Shown one piece after another: positions 16,944 to 24,622 of a DNA stretch of 64,000 nt. Position 1 is the first letter of the stretch; the number at the start of each line of letters is the position of its first letter. Position numbers and translations under genes: made by a program. The stretch is from Roseovarius halotolerans (GTDB lineage: Bacteria > Pseudomonadota > Alphaproteobacteria > Rhodobacterales > Rhodobacteraceae), in NCBI RefSeq assembly GCF_900172255.1, contig NZ_FWFU01000001.1, positions 372,001-436,000 on the forward strand. Direction: 5' to 3'. Under the pieces are notes generated by a model. It did no database searches and had not been told where the DNA came from. It was given only the letters and a program-made list of their open reading frames with translations.

Positions 16944-17765
16944 ATGCGCTTTTCCCTCAGCCGCAGTCTGCCGGGGATTTCGGCGCATGATGAGGGGCGC
17001 GCCGAGATCACGCGCACCTTGCCCGAAGAGGTTCCGGTCGCGGTGGTCTATGACGGCACGACCCACGCGGTGATGATGGCCAGCCCCGGCGATATCGCCG
17101 ACTTCGCGTATGGCTTCGCCCTGACCGAAGGGGTGATCGACAGCCTCGACCAGATCGAGGGGTTCGAGGAGCAGTGCCACGAGGCCGGAATCGAGGCGCG
17201 GTTCTGGCTGCGCGAGGACCGGCAGGAGGCATTGGCGGCGCGGCGGCGCTTCATGGCCGGGCCGGTGGGCTGCGGGCTTTGCGGTATCGACAGCCTCGAA
17301 CAGGCCAATCGCGCACTGCCGCATGTCGGCGATATGTCGCTGCGCCTGGCGCATCGCGAGGTCGCCCGCGCGACAGACGACCTGCGCGCAGCGCAGCCGC
17401 TTCACGCCAAGACGGGCGCGACTCATGCGGCGGGCTTCCTTGTTCCCGGCCAGGGTATCATCGCCGTGCGCGAGGATATCGGCCGTCACAACGCGCTCGA
17501 CAAGCTGATCGGCGCGATGGCGCGTCAGGGCATATCCGCCGCCGATGGGGCCTTTGTTCTGACCAGCCGCCTGTCACTCGAGCTTGTGCAGAAATGCGCG
17601 ATGGCCGGCTGCCCCGTCCTGATTGCCGTTTCGGCGCCCACGGCGCATGCTCTGCGGCTGGCCGAAGGCGCCGGAATCACGGTCGTCGCTTTTGCCCGCG
17701 AGGGCGGCTTCGACATATATTCTCATCCCGAACGCATCACATCCGAGGTCACCGATGTCGCCTGA
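16944..17765 (+). CDS. fdhD: Formate dehydrogenase accessory sulfurtransferase FdhD (FdsC)
   Basis: The 273-residue protein carries the persulfide-carrying CxxC pair (Cys110 and Cys113 in GCGLCG), the REDIGRHNALDKLIG block and the VLTSRLSLELVQKCAMAG block of FdhD. It hands sulfur from a cysteine desulfurase to the molybdenum cofactor before insertion into FdsA. ATG 16944 follows the fdsA stop by nine bases, and the 3' end overlaps fdsD by 11 bases, so it is the fdsC position of the operon. Confidence 0.95.
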   Translation: MRFSLSRSLPGISAHDEGRAEITRTLPEEVPVAVVYDGTTHAVMMASPGDIADFAYGFALTEGVIDSLDQIEGFEEQCHEAGIEARFWLREDRQEALAARRRFMAGPVGCGLCGIDSLEQANRALPHVGDMSLRLAHREVARATDDLRAAQPLHAKTGATHAAGFLVPGQGIIAVREDIGRHNALDKLIGAMARQGISAADGAFVLTSRLSLELVQKCAMAGCPVLIAVSAPTAHALRLAEGAGITVVAFAREGGFDIYSHPERITSEVTDVA

Positions 17766-17961
17766 TAAAATGGTTCACATGGCGAACCAGATCGCCACTT
17801 TCTTCAAGTCCCAGCCTGGAGATGACAAGGCCGAAAAGGTCGCTAACCACCTGACCGATTTCTGGGAGCCGAGAATGCGCGACCAGCTACAGGACTATGT
17901 CGCGCATGGCGGTGAGGGTCTTGACCAAGACGTTCTGGAGGCGGTCAGGCTGATCTCCTGA
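17755..17961 (+). CDS. fdsD: Formate dehydrogenase delta subunit
   Basis: A 68-residue protein starting MSPDKMVHMANQIATFF at ATG 17755, overlapping the end of fdhD. The pattern of a short acidic helical protein with FWEPRMRDQL and LDQDVLEAV near the C-terminus is typical of FdsD. Alternative ATGs lie at codons 6 and 9. It is the last gene of the operon and stabilises the complex or helps cofactor insertion in characterised homologues. Only 17 bases separate it from the convergent TRAP gene. Confidence 0.9.
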   Translation: MSPDKMVHMANQIATFFKSQPGDDKAEKVANHLTDFWEPRMRDQLQDYVAHGGEGLDQDVLEAVRLIS

Positions 17962-17978
17962 TCCGCCTCCATTCCACG

Positions 17979-19286
17979 CTATTTCAATGCCATCGGCAGC
18001 CAGGTGGCGATCTGCGGGAACAGGAATATCAGCGTCAGGCCCAGGAACTGCAACAGGACGAAGGGCCCGACCGATTTGTAGACGTCGCCCATGCTGACAT
18101 CGCGCGGCAACACACCCTTGATCCAGAACAGGACGAAGCCGAAGGGTGGGGTCAGATAGGCGATCTGGATATTCACGATGAACAGCGCGCCGAACCACAG
18201 CTTGTCGATCCCGAGACCGTCGATGATCGGGATGAACAGTGGTGTGCAGAGCATGATGATCGCCCAATCGTCCATCACCATGCCAAGAACCAGGATGATC
18301 AGCATCATCATCAGCATGATCCCGGTGCTCCCGCCGGGCATCGCCAGAACCAGCTCGGTCAGCAAATCCTGGCTTCCCATGGAGTTGAACACGTTCAGGT
18401 AAACGGTTGCCCCAATCAGGATCCAAAGCCCCATCCCGGTCAGTTTCAGCGTCGACACCAGCGACTCGCGGAGCACATACCAGCTGAGGCGGCCGTAAAT
18501 CGCATTGATCAGGAAGGCACCGGCAGCGCCGAAAGCGGCGGCTTCGGCAGGGGTCGCGATACCGCCCCAGATGACCCCGAGAACGATCGCGATCAGAACG
18601 GCAAAGGGCCATATGCTGATGACTGCGCGGACCTTTTCGCGCGGGGTGAACTTCATCTCTTCGGGAAGCCCCGGCCCCAGATGCGGCTGAATCCTGCAGC
18701 GCACCCCGATATAGATCACGTAAAAGGTGGCCAGCATCAGGCCGGGAATGATCCCCGCCATGAACAGATCCCCAATCGAGACCTTGGCCAGAAGGCCATA
18801 GAAGATGAACGGCACGCTTGGCGGGATCAGCGCGCCGAGCGCCCCGCCGGCCGCGATCGAACCGATGGCGATCGAGCGGTCATAGCCGTATTTCATCATC
18901 GACGGATAGGCGATCTGGCCCATCGTCGTGGTCGCGGGCGGGGTGATGCCGGTCACTGCCGCGAAGATGGTGCAGACCTGCACGGTGCCCATCGCCAGCC
19001 CGCCGTTGATATGCCCGATCAGCTTGTAGACGGCGTCATAGGCGGCCTCGGCAATCCCGGAAAATCGTATGAGCCCGCCCATGAACAGGAATAGCGGGAC
19101 CGTCACCAGGATCGAGTTCCACGGAGTCGAATAGAAGGCGCTCGGCACCGAGAGAAGCGCGCGCGGCTCGACCATCATCGCGAACATGACCGCCGTCCCG
19201 CCGAGACCGAAGGCCACGGGCAACCCCATGAAAAGCAGCGCAAACAGAACGATGAAATACAGCGCGGTGATGAGTTCGAGGCTCAT
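17979..19286 (-). CDS. TRAP transporter large permease (DctM)
   Basis: The 435-residue protein has about twelve hydrophobic helices and DctM hallmarks: FSGIAEAAYD, AVTGITPPATTTMGQIAYPSMMKYGYDRS and LGALIPPSVPFIFYG. ATG 19286 follows AAGGAAAAAAG. It is the sodium-coupled transport subunit of a three-gene TRAP system transcribed small permease, binding protein, large permease. The binding-protein gene lies 153 bases upstream across two hairpins. The substrate (a carboxylate or sulfonate) is unknown. Confidence 0.93.
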   Translation of the reverse strand: MSLELITALYFIVLFALLFMGLPVAFGLGGTAVMFAMMVEPRALLSVPSAFYSTPWNSILVTVPLFLFMGGLIRFSGIAEAAYDAVYKLIGHINGGLAMGTVQVCTIFAAVTGITPPATTTMGQIAYPSMMKYGYDRSIAIGSIAAGGALGALIPPSVPFIFYGLLAKVSIGDLFMAGIIPGLMLATFYVIYIGVRCRIQPHLGPGLPEEMKFTPREKVRAVISIWPFAVLIAIVLGVIWGGIATPAEAAAFGAAGAFLINAIYGRLSWYVLRESLVSTLKLTGMGLWILIGATVYLNVFNSMGSQDLLTELVLAMPGGSTGIMLMMMLIILVLGMVMDDWAIIMLCTPLFIPIIDGLGIDKLWFGALFIVNIQIAYLTPPFGFVLFWIKGVLPRDVSMGDVYKSVGPFVLLQFLGLTLIFLFPQIATWLPMALK

Positions 19287-19340
19287 GGCGTTTCTTTTTT
19301 CCTTGTTGTTCGGCTGTTCAAGAGGTCATTCGCAAAGCGT

Positions 19341-19418
19341 GCGCCAGACCATTTGGCCGATCTGGCGCGGTGCTGGTTTGAACCGCCGGCCCGGGCCCGA
19401 TGGGTGCGGGCCGGCGGT
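19341..19418 (-). terminator. Two hairpins between TRAP binding-protein and large-permease genes
   Basis: The first hairpin after the binding-protein gene is a perfect 12-bp stem (ACCGCCGGCCCG 19382-19393 with CGGGCCGGCGGT 19407-19418). A second 8-bp stem follows (GCGCCAGA 19341-19348 with TCTGGCGC 19361-19368). Neither has a T-run on the minus strand. As in the polyamine-type operon of this window, they sit immediately downstream of a binding-protein gene, suggesting mRNA stabilisation or partial termination. Confidence 0.65.
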
Positions 19419-19439
19419 CTGGTTTTCTGTCATCCCGGC

Positions 19440-20486
19440 TCAGTAGGCGCCGACATCCTTGAGATATTGCTTCCAGAGCTCCACACCGCGTGCGTTGCCT
19501 TCGGATTGCTCGGCGATCTGCGGCCAGACGTCGTTGATCGACTTCTCGCGCATCCGTGCGATCTCCTCGTCGGACAGCTCGATGACCTCGCCGCCGGCAT
19601 CCCTCAGGATTTGCAGCGCCTCTTCGACGCCATCGGCGTGCATCTGGCTGGTCTGGAAATACGTCTCTTTGAAGATCCCGTCGATCTGGTCGCGCTGCCA
19701 TTGGGTCAGAGCGTTCCAGCTGTCGAGATTGATGAAGATTTCCTGATGCTGGGCAGGGTTCCAGCCCGGCATGATGGCATAGTCGATCACCTCGTGGAAC
19801 GACATGTCGTCGATCCCGCCGGTGTCCCAGTAGGTGCCTTCGATCGTTCCGAGTTTGATGGCGGTGTAGATGTCACCCGCGTTCATCGAAACGGGCGAGC
19901 CGCCCATCGTGGAGTGGAACAGCGCCTGTGGCCCGCCGGCACGCATCTTGTGGCCTGCGAGGTCCTCCATCTTTTCCACACGGAACTTGGTGAACATGGC
20001 GTTGGGACCCTGGTTGCTCCAACCGGCCCAATGCAGGTTGCGGGCATGGGCGGCCTCTTGGACGATTTCGCCGATACGGTAGTCGGGATTGCCCCACATG
20101 GCTTCCCAGGCCTGCTCGGGGCTGTTGGCACCCATCGGCATGCCGAAGGCGAGCATGCCTTCGGGCATGTCGCCGCCATAGACCGTGGCCCAGCCGGCAT
20201 AGCCGTCGGTCTGGCCCGCGGCTGCGGCGGTGAAGGCCTCGGCGCCGCTGACCAGCGCGCCAGCGGGCTCGACGCGGATTTTCACCGTGCCTTCGGTGGC
20301 TTTCTCGACGGCCTCGACCCAGGGGATCACACCGTTGTCCCAGCCTGCGTCGGTCTGGTCGAATGCGGGCTGGAAGACCCATTCGGTCACTTCATCGGGC
20401 GGGCCATCCTGAGCGATGGCGAGTGTGCCGGAAACGGCCACCACCCCTGCTGCCAGGAATGTCCGGATAAATCGGTCTTGTTTCAT
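19440..20486 (-). CDS. TRAP transporter substrate-binding protein (DctP family)
   Basis: The 348-residue protein has a Sec signal peptide (MKQDRFIRTFLAAGVVAVSGTLAIAQ) and a DctP fold with VKIRVEPAGALVSGAEAF and the central block RVEKMEDLAGHKMRAGG containing the conserved substrate-binding Arg. The W-G and NQGPNAMFTKF segments are not diagnostic of a known ligand group. ATG 20486 follows AGAGGAGG. It is encoded between the small and large permease genes. Confidence 0.92.
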   Translation of the reverse strand: MKQDRFIRTFLAAGVVAVSGTLAIAQDGPPDEVTEWVFQPAFDQTDAGWDNGVIPWVEAVEKATEGTVKIRVEPAGALVSGAEAFTAAAAGQTDGYAGWATVYGGDMPEGMLAFGMPMGANSPEQAWEAMWGNPDYRIGEIVQEAAHARNLHWAGWSNQGPNAMFTKFRVEKMEDLAGHKMRAGGPQALFHSTMGGSPVSMNAGDIYTAIKLGTIEGTYWDTGGIDDMSFHEVIDYAIMPGWNPAQHQEIFINLDSWNALTQWQRDQIDGIFKETYFQTSQMHADGVEEALQILRDAGGEVIELSDEEIARMREKSINDVWPQIAEQSEGNARGVELWKQYLKDVGAY

Positions 20487-20566
20487 GGTTTCCTCCTCTG
20501 GAAATTGCGTTTCGGTTTTATCGTTTCTGCTGCCCGGCCACGCCTCTGGAAGGGTGCCCGCGGTGG

Positions 20567-21076
20567 CTAATGCTGTGTTTCGCGGCCCAGAACCGTGCGC
20601 ACGTCGCGCAGGAACTGCTTGAGAACAATAAGAAATACGAGAACCCCGGTTAGCGGAATGGCGAACTTGATGGGGTAGATCGGAATCGGAACCGCCGTCG
20701 GCGTGACCTGCTTGAGCTTGAGCGACAGCATCGCCGCATCATAGCCTTTCCAGATCAACACAGCGAGGAAAAGGAAGGCGACGGGCGCGGTCGCGATGTC
20801 GAGGAGCGCCTTGGTGCGGGTGCGCGCGTTCGCGTAGAACAGGTCCAGTTTGACGAAGCTGTCATGCTGCAGCGCATAGACGCCGCCGGTGCAGGCCAGC
20901 AGCACCATCGCCGCCTGAAGCGAGGTGCCGATCCACATGGATGGTTCGTTCAGAACGTAGCGCATGAAGACGTCGGAGACGCCGAAGGCCATGCAATACA
21001 GGATCAAGACCCAGCCGATGCGCCCCATGACGGCGGAGACCGCGGCGCAGGTTGCTTCCAGACCGCGCATCAGCAT
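20567..21076 (-). CDS. TRAP transporter small permease (DctQ)
   Basis: ATG 21076 (MLMRGLEATCAAVSAVMGRIGWVLILYCM) gives 169 residues with four hydrophobic helices and VFMRYVLNEPSMWIGTSLQ, the DctQ signature around the first loop. The frame is open much further upstream, but that part overlaps the leader dyads and lacks any resemblance. GGGAGGACACG lies about 30 bases before the ATG, so the exact start is uncertain; a start two codons later is possible. First gene of the TRAP operon. Confidence 0.85.
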   Translation of the reverse strand: MLMRGLEATCAAVSAVMGRIGWVLILYCMAFGVSDVFMRYVLNEPSMWIGTSLQAAMVLLACTGGVYALQHDSFVKLDLFYANARTRTKALLDIATAPVAFLFLAVLIWKGYDAAMLSLKLKQVTPTAVPIPIYPIKFAIPLTGVLVFLIVLKQFLRDVRTVLGRETQH

Positions 21077-21219
21077 TGCTGCTTTGCCTTGTTTTTCAAT
21101 GTCGTGTCCTCCCTCGACGAGCCTAGGCCCAGAGGTGAATGATGACATACCACCAGACGCGCAGCAGATATGAGTCCAGTCCGCGCGCCCGGAACAAGAC
21201 GCCCGGCGCGGCGTGACGG

Positions 21220-21291
21220 GCGTACAAAACGTCCGGTTTGTACGCCGGTTCTGTACCTCTTTCGGCCCGGAGCGGCCCGGTTCTGTACAGA
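21220..21291. promoter_or_regulatory. GTAC-type dyads in the TRAP leader, candidate operators
   Basis: GTACAAA (21220-21226) and TTTGTAC (21235-21241) form one inverted repeat with an 8-base spacer. GTTCTGTACAGAAC (21278-21291) is a perfect 14-bp palindrome, and CCGGTTCTGTAC occurs twice (ending at 21254 and 21287). The cluster lies about 145-215 bases upstream of the DctQ start, within the probable promoter region, and looks like a binding site array for a dimeric repressor. The regulator is not encoded next to it. Confidence 0.6.
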
Positions 21292-21297
21292 ACGCCT

Positions 21298-21313
21298 CAA
21301 CCCCCCTTCGGGG
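21298..21313 (-). terminator. Short CUUC-loop hairpin downstream of the Gdx gene
   Basis: ACCCCC-CTTC-GGGGGT forms a compact 6-bp stem 44 bases after the stop codon of the exporter gene on the minus strand. There is no T-run. It may close the exporter transcript before the TRAP leader. Confidence 0.4.
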
Positions 21314-21356
21314 GTGGTGCGACGGGGGAGACATCACCGTTTCCCTGGAAAGCAAT

Positions 21357-21677
21357 TCAGTGGGCGCTGGCCAGCTTCATCGTGATGATGCCACTGATGA
21401 TGAGAAGCGCCGCAACGATCCTTGCCGGGGTGATGGCCTCGCCCAATACGGTGATCCCGACGACGAACGCACCAACAGCCCCGATGCCCGTCCAGATCGT
21501 GTAGGCCGTGCCGAGCGGAAGTGTTCGCATCGCGACCGACAGCAGACCGAAACTGACGATCATTGTTGCGATGGTGATGGTCGTCGGGATGAGAAGCGTG
21601 AAACCGGCGGACTTTTTCATCGAGAATGCCCATACGATTTCCAGGATACCGGCGGCGAAAAGACAGATCCAAGCCAT
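21357..21677 (-). CDS. sugE: SMR-family guanidinium exporter (Gdx/SugE)
   Basis: The 106-residue protein has four hydrophobic helices and the SugE/Gdx motifs AWICLFAAGILEIVWAFSMK (with the essential Glu13), FGLLSVAMRTLPLGTAYTIWTGIGAVG and a final KLAS. These distinguish the guanidinium-exporting subgroup from EmrE-type drug pumps. It works as an antiparallel dimer exchanging guanidinium for protons in the inner membrane. AAGGAG precedes ATG 21677. Tandem ACGG-loop hairpins of a guanidine-II riboswitch lie directly upstream, which strongly supports the substrate. Confidence 0.94.
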   Translation of the reverse strand: MAWICLFAAGILEIVWAFSMKKSAGFTLLIPTTITIATMIVSFGLLSVAMRTLPLGTAYTIWTGIGAVGAFVVGITVLGEAITPARIVAALLIISGIITMKLASAH

Positions 21678-21690
21678 GCTTGATCTCCTT

Positions 21691-21740
21691 GTTCCGGGCC
21701 GTCCCGCATGATGACCAAGATGGTGAGGCCGTCCTCATCC
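21691..21740 (-). promoter_or_regulatory. Guanidine-II (mini-ykkC) riboswitch
   Basis: On the minus strand two small hairpins with identical ACGG loops are arranged in tandem: UGAGG-ACGG-CCUCA (21737 to 21724) and CGGG-ACGG-CCCG (21706 to 21695), joined by a 17-base linker. The AAGGAG ribosome site starts four bases after the second hairpin and the exporter ATG follows. This is the defining layout of the guanidine-II class: two stems with ACGR loops that dimerise through the loops on guanidine binding and free the ribosome site. I saw this directly; no covariance search was run. Confidence 0.9.
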
Positions 21741-22030
21741 GAGGAACTAGGATCTCGCGAAGCAGGTGGCAAGCAGATGATCGAAACCGCTGGGAAGGAC
21801 ATGTCGAGCGGCCCTCCGGCAGCGCAGCAGCGCCAGCGCTTTAAAATCCTGGACGTCCCGCGCGATCAAACAAGAGCTGCCGTTCACGTTCCGCGCAGCG
21901 AAGGGCCGCTGTGAGCCCAAAATGTCTAATGCTGCGAGTTCCACCGACGTCTGCTATAGGAACCAATGGAAGAATCTACATGTTAAACGCTGCACCCACA
22001 CAAGGTGTCGCCCTGTAAGGAAAAAAAGAG
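21741..22030. other. Intergenic region between riboswitch and TIR gene
   Basis: About 290 bases between divergent genes. Nothing convincing is coded here. The right half becomes AT-richer, matching the base composition of the TIR gene, so the left limit of the transferred segment may lie near 21930. Confidence 0.45.
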
Positions 22031-23143
22031 TTGTCAATCGAGCTTTTGGAGCTAGCCGATCAGTTAGAGGCGGCAGCCAAAGACTTTCAAGTTGAGCATA
22101 AGGAAACGCTGAAGGCGCTGACTGACGCCGCCACAGAAGTCCATAAATCTTGGAGCGGGTCGAACCTCGGATATCACGCATTGGTCTACTACGAAAATTT
22201 GGATCCAAGACCTCCCGGAGCTCAATTCAGCGCAGAGTGGGGGCTCATGGATATGAGCTACACTAGTATGGGTACGGTAGGTTCATGGTGTGAGTATCCC
22301 GCTGAGGCCGTCAAAAATGCAATCTACGAGCGGGCAGATCACCCCGATTTGAGCGGTGTCGAAGAAGCGAGCTCGGATTTGGGATCTCTAGTAAATCGAG
22401 CGCGTGATGAGCTCTTGTCAGTCCTAACGGTCGCGCTGGATGATCGTGAAGATACCTTCCTCGAACGTCTCAAAGAAGAGGCTGAAAGCATCAAGCTTCT
22501 AACTTATTCCAATATGTGCAGATCAATGCTTTCGAGCGGCCAGATGATGTCTAGGGACAGCAACGCTGCACTAGCCGGTGTTCAGCTTGCGCCGCACCAA
22601 GAAATCATCGCCGAAACCGCAGCGCTTCAGATGCCTTGTGATGTGGCGTCCGATCTGGCTGCAATCATCAGAAAGGCCGGCTCTCATATGTCACGGAAGG
22701 AGAGAAGCGCACAACGTTCGGCGCGGATTGGCACGAACATTTTCATTGGGCATGGTCGCTCATTGTTGTGGCGGGAACTGAAAGACTTTGTCGTTGACCG
22801 GCTGAAGCTTCCTTACGAGGAATTCAACCGCGTGCCAGTCGCAGGAGTTACAAACATAGCTCGGTTATCCGAGATGCTGGACGGTGCCAGTTGTGCCCTC
22901 ATACTTTTGACGGCAGAAGATGAGAAGGCCGACGGCACGATGCAAGCTAGGATGAATGTAATTCATGAAGTTGGACTCTTCCAAGGGCGATTGGGATTTA
23001 CCAAAGCTATCGTAGTGCTGGAAGAAGGGTGCGAGGAGTTCTCGAACATTCAAGGCCTCGGTCAAATTCGCTTCCCAAAAAACAATATCTCCGCAGCCTT
23101 TGAAGAGATAAGGGCTGTGCTCGAACGCGAAGGGTTAGTCTAG
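22031..23143 (+). CDS. TIR-like domain protein, probable anti-phage NADase
   Basis: The 370-residue protein has two parts. Residues 1-230 are mostly helical and unrecognised, with KDFQVEHKETLKALTDAATEVHKSW near the start. Residues 236-365 form a TIR-like (PF10137-type, CAP12/Pycsar-effector-like) domain: NIFIGHGRS, LSEMLDGASCALILLTAEDE, RMNVIHEVGLFQGRLGF with the probable catalytic Glu313, and NIQGLGQIRFP. Such domains cleave NAD+ after sensing infection. The gene has visibly lower G+C than its neighbours and is a single-gene insert, which suggests horizontal transfer. The start is probably TTG 22031, with AAGGA upstream. Target and trigger are unknown; the N-terminal half probably does the sensing. 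Confidence 0.8.
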   Translation: MSIELLELADQLEAAAKDFQVEHKETLKALTDAATEVHKSWSGSNLGYHALVYYENLDPRPPGAQFSAEWGLMDMSYTSMGTVGSWCEYPAEAVKNAIYERADHPDLSGVEEASSDLGSLVNRARDELLSVLTVALDDREDTFLERLKEEAESIKLLTYSNMCRSMLSSGQMMSRDSNAALAGVQLAPHQEIIAETAALQMPCDVASDLAAIIRKAGSHMSRKERSAQRSARIGTNIFIGHGRSLLWRELKDFVVDRLKLPYEEFNRVPVAGVTNIARLSEMLDGASCALILLTAEDEKADGTMQARMNVIHEVGLFQGRLGFTKAIVVLEEGCEEFSNIQGLGQIRFPKNNISAAFEEIRAVLEREGLV

Positions 23144-23762
23144 TTTTAGCTCAATTCTGGACTGAGAGTTTTGTGTTTGGATGGCGTATAGACGTCGCGC
23201 CACTTCTCCAAAGGAGTTCTTCTGAGAGAAGCACCGATGCAGTCGTTGGCGCATCCACCGCGAAAACTCACTTTGTCCGCACACGCGTCGTTTAGGACAA
23301 CTGCAGCGAATAACCGGAACGAGCCCTTTGTGGCGCGGTAAACGAGCCGTGCAGCGTCGGGCCGCGGTTCGGCGATCCGATGCTGGTGATCTGGCACTTT
23401 ATCCCAGCCAAGTCCCCGAACCTGCGAACCTGCGCCAAGATCAGCCAAATCGCCGTGCCGGGGGGCGGCCCGGCGATGCGCGGCGGCCTGCGGCCTTGAT
23501 TCCGCGCAGGCGGCCTGCAACCAACGACGGTAATGTCCCGCACAGACGACCTCGATGCACACGCCGCAACGAACGTCCGCTCTCCCCTTCCTCCCCCTCC
23601 CGAAGGCACAATCTTGCCGGTTCCCGCGCCGCGCGAAAGGGGATGTTGCGCGGCTATGGAACCGGGGGCGGGACCTTGCGTTGGGCGGATGGAAGGGCCG
23701 CAATCAGGCGGCACTTACTGAGATGCAGATGAAGCACGAAGCAGATGAAAAAGGAGAGACAC
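23144..23762. other. 619-base stretch without a supported gene
   Basis: Several overlapping frames are open here, but none has recognisable domains, a good ribosome site or sensible composition. GCGGCCTGC is repeated around 23480-23517. The left third keeps the lower-G+C look of the TIR gene, the right part returns to the genome average. It may contain remains of a decayed gene or the right boundary of the transferred segment. Confidence 0.45.
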
Positions 23763-24344
23763 ATGTCCTTCCGTAAGATGACCCTCGCAGCAATCCTCAC
23801 CAGCGCGAGCGCGCTGGCCGTTCACGCACAGGATGTCGGCGGCGGCGCTCAGGCAGGCGGCGGTGTCGGCGCAGTTGGCGGCATCGGCGAAAATGCAGGC
23901 ACCGGCACGGGTGCCAATGCCGGGTTCGGCAATGCCGACGCGGGTGTCGGCGACAGCGGTGCCGATCGCGACACCAGCGATGCCGGTGCGAATGTGGGCG
24001 CGGATGCCGGAGCGGAGGCCGCGGCCTCGGATGCCATGAATTCGGCGAGCGGCGTTGCGGCGCAGGCTCTGAACGGGCTCAACGAGGGCACGTCGATCAT
24101 GTCGGCCGACGGGCAGGTGATCGGCGAGATCGCTGGCACCCGCACGGCGGATGACGGGCGCACGCAGGCGTTGATCTCGGTCAGCGAGAGCGCGAACCTT
24201 GCCGCCAACCGTATCGCTGTCGATGTGCGCAGCCTTGAGCAGGACGCCACCGGCGCGGTCGAATATGCGATGAATCTGGCCGATCTGCGCGCCAGCGTAA
24301 ACGCCAGCGTGAACGCCAAGGCGGATGCCGGGATGAACGACTGA
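23763..24344 (+). CDS. Secreted Gly/Ala-rich protein with PRC-barrel-like C-terminal part
   Basis: ATG 23763 (MSFRKMTLAAILTSASALAVHAQ) has AAAAGGAGAG upstream and a clear signal peptide; the protein has 193 residues. Residues 24-105 are low-complexity Gly, Ala, Asp and Asn (GGGAQAGGGVGAVGG, then DAGANVGADAGAE). The remainder (SIMSADGQVIGEIAGTR...ALISVSESANLAANRIAVDV) resembles a PRC-barrel-like module found in exported rhodobacterial proteins. Function is unknown; it is presumably periplasmic or surface associated. A strong terminator follows. Confidence 0.8.
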   Translation: MSFRKMTLAAILTSASALAVHAQDVGGGAQAGGGVGAVGGIGENAGTGTGANAGFGNADAGVGDSGADRDTSDAGANVGADAGAEAAASDAMNSASGVAAQALNGLNEGTSIMSADGQVIGEIAGTRTADDGRTQALISVSESANLAANRIAVDVRSLEQDATGAVEYAMNLADLRASVNASVNAKADAGMND

Positions 24345-24395
24345 ACCGGCAAGACATGACGCTGCCGGTTCTTCCCTCCCGGCAGGCGTTGCGCA

Positions 24396-24430
24396 AGCGG
24401 CAGCCGACCTCCCACGGCTGCCGCTTTTTC
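24396..24430 (+). terminator. Intrinsic terminator after the Gly/Ala-rich protein gene
   Basis: A perfect 11-bp stem (AGCGGCAGCCG / CGGCTGCCGCT) with an 8-base loop is followed directly by TTTTTC, a textbook rho-independent terminator 51 bases after the stop codon. Confidence 0.9.
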
Positions 24431-24487
24431 GTTCGGTGAAGGGGTGCGCGCGGGCATGGCTGGCGAAAACATATTGGAACTTGAATG

Positions 24488-24518
24488 TTGACTTGAGTCA
24501 GAGAGTTGGTCAGATAAA
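24488..24518 (+). promoter_or_regulatory. Possible sigma-70 promoter for the VPLPA-CTERM gene
   Basis: TTGACT (24488-24493) lies in an unusually AT-rich stretch and is followed by CAGATA at 17 bases or GATAAA at 19 bases. The spacing and match are imperfect, and the start codon is over 100 bases downstream, so this is only a candidate. Confidence 0.3.
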
Positions 24519-24622
24519 TATGCGATAATTCATATGTGACTGTATTTTACGAGTGTTATGCCGTTGATTTCTCGGCGGCAAGTTATTGAATAAAAACATC
24601 ATTTCCGTGGGGGATTGGAAAA

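Noticed and set aside
13662..17489. Two open frames above 600 codons on the minus strand across the formate dehydrogenase genes
   Set aside because: They are antisense to fdsB, fdsA and fdhD, lack ribosome sites and show no family resemblance.
21747..21944. Small frames upstream of the riboswitch
   Set aside because: No ribosome site or family resemblance, and they overlap the region next to the riboswitch.
23146..23703. Minus-strand frame of 185 codons beside the TIR gene
   Set aside because: No recognisable domain, no ribosome site, and composition typical of noncoding sequence.
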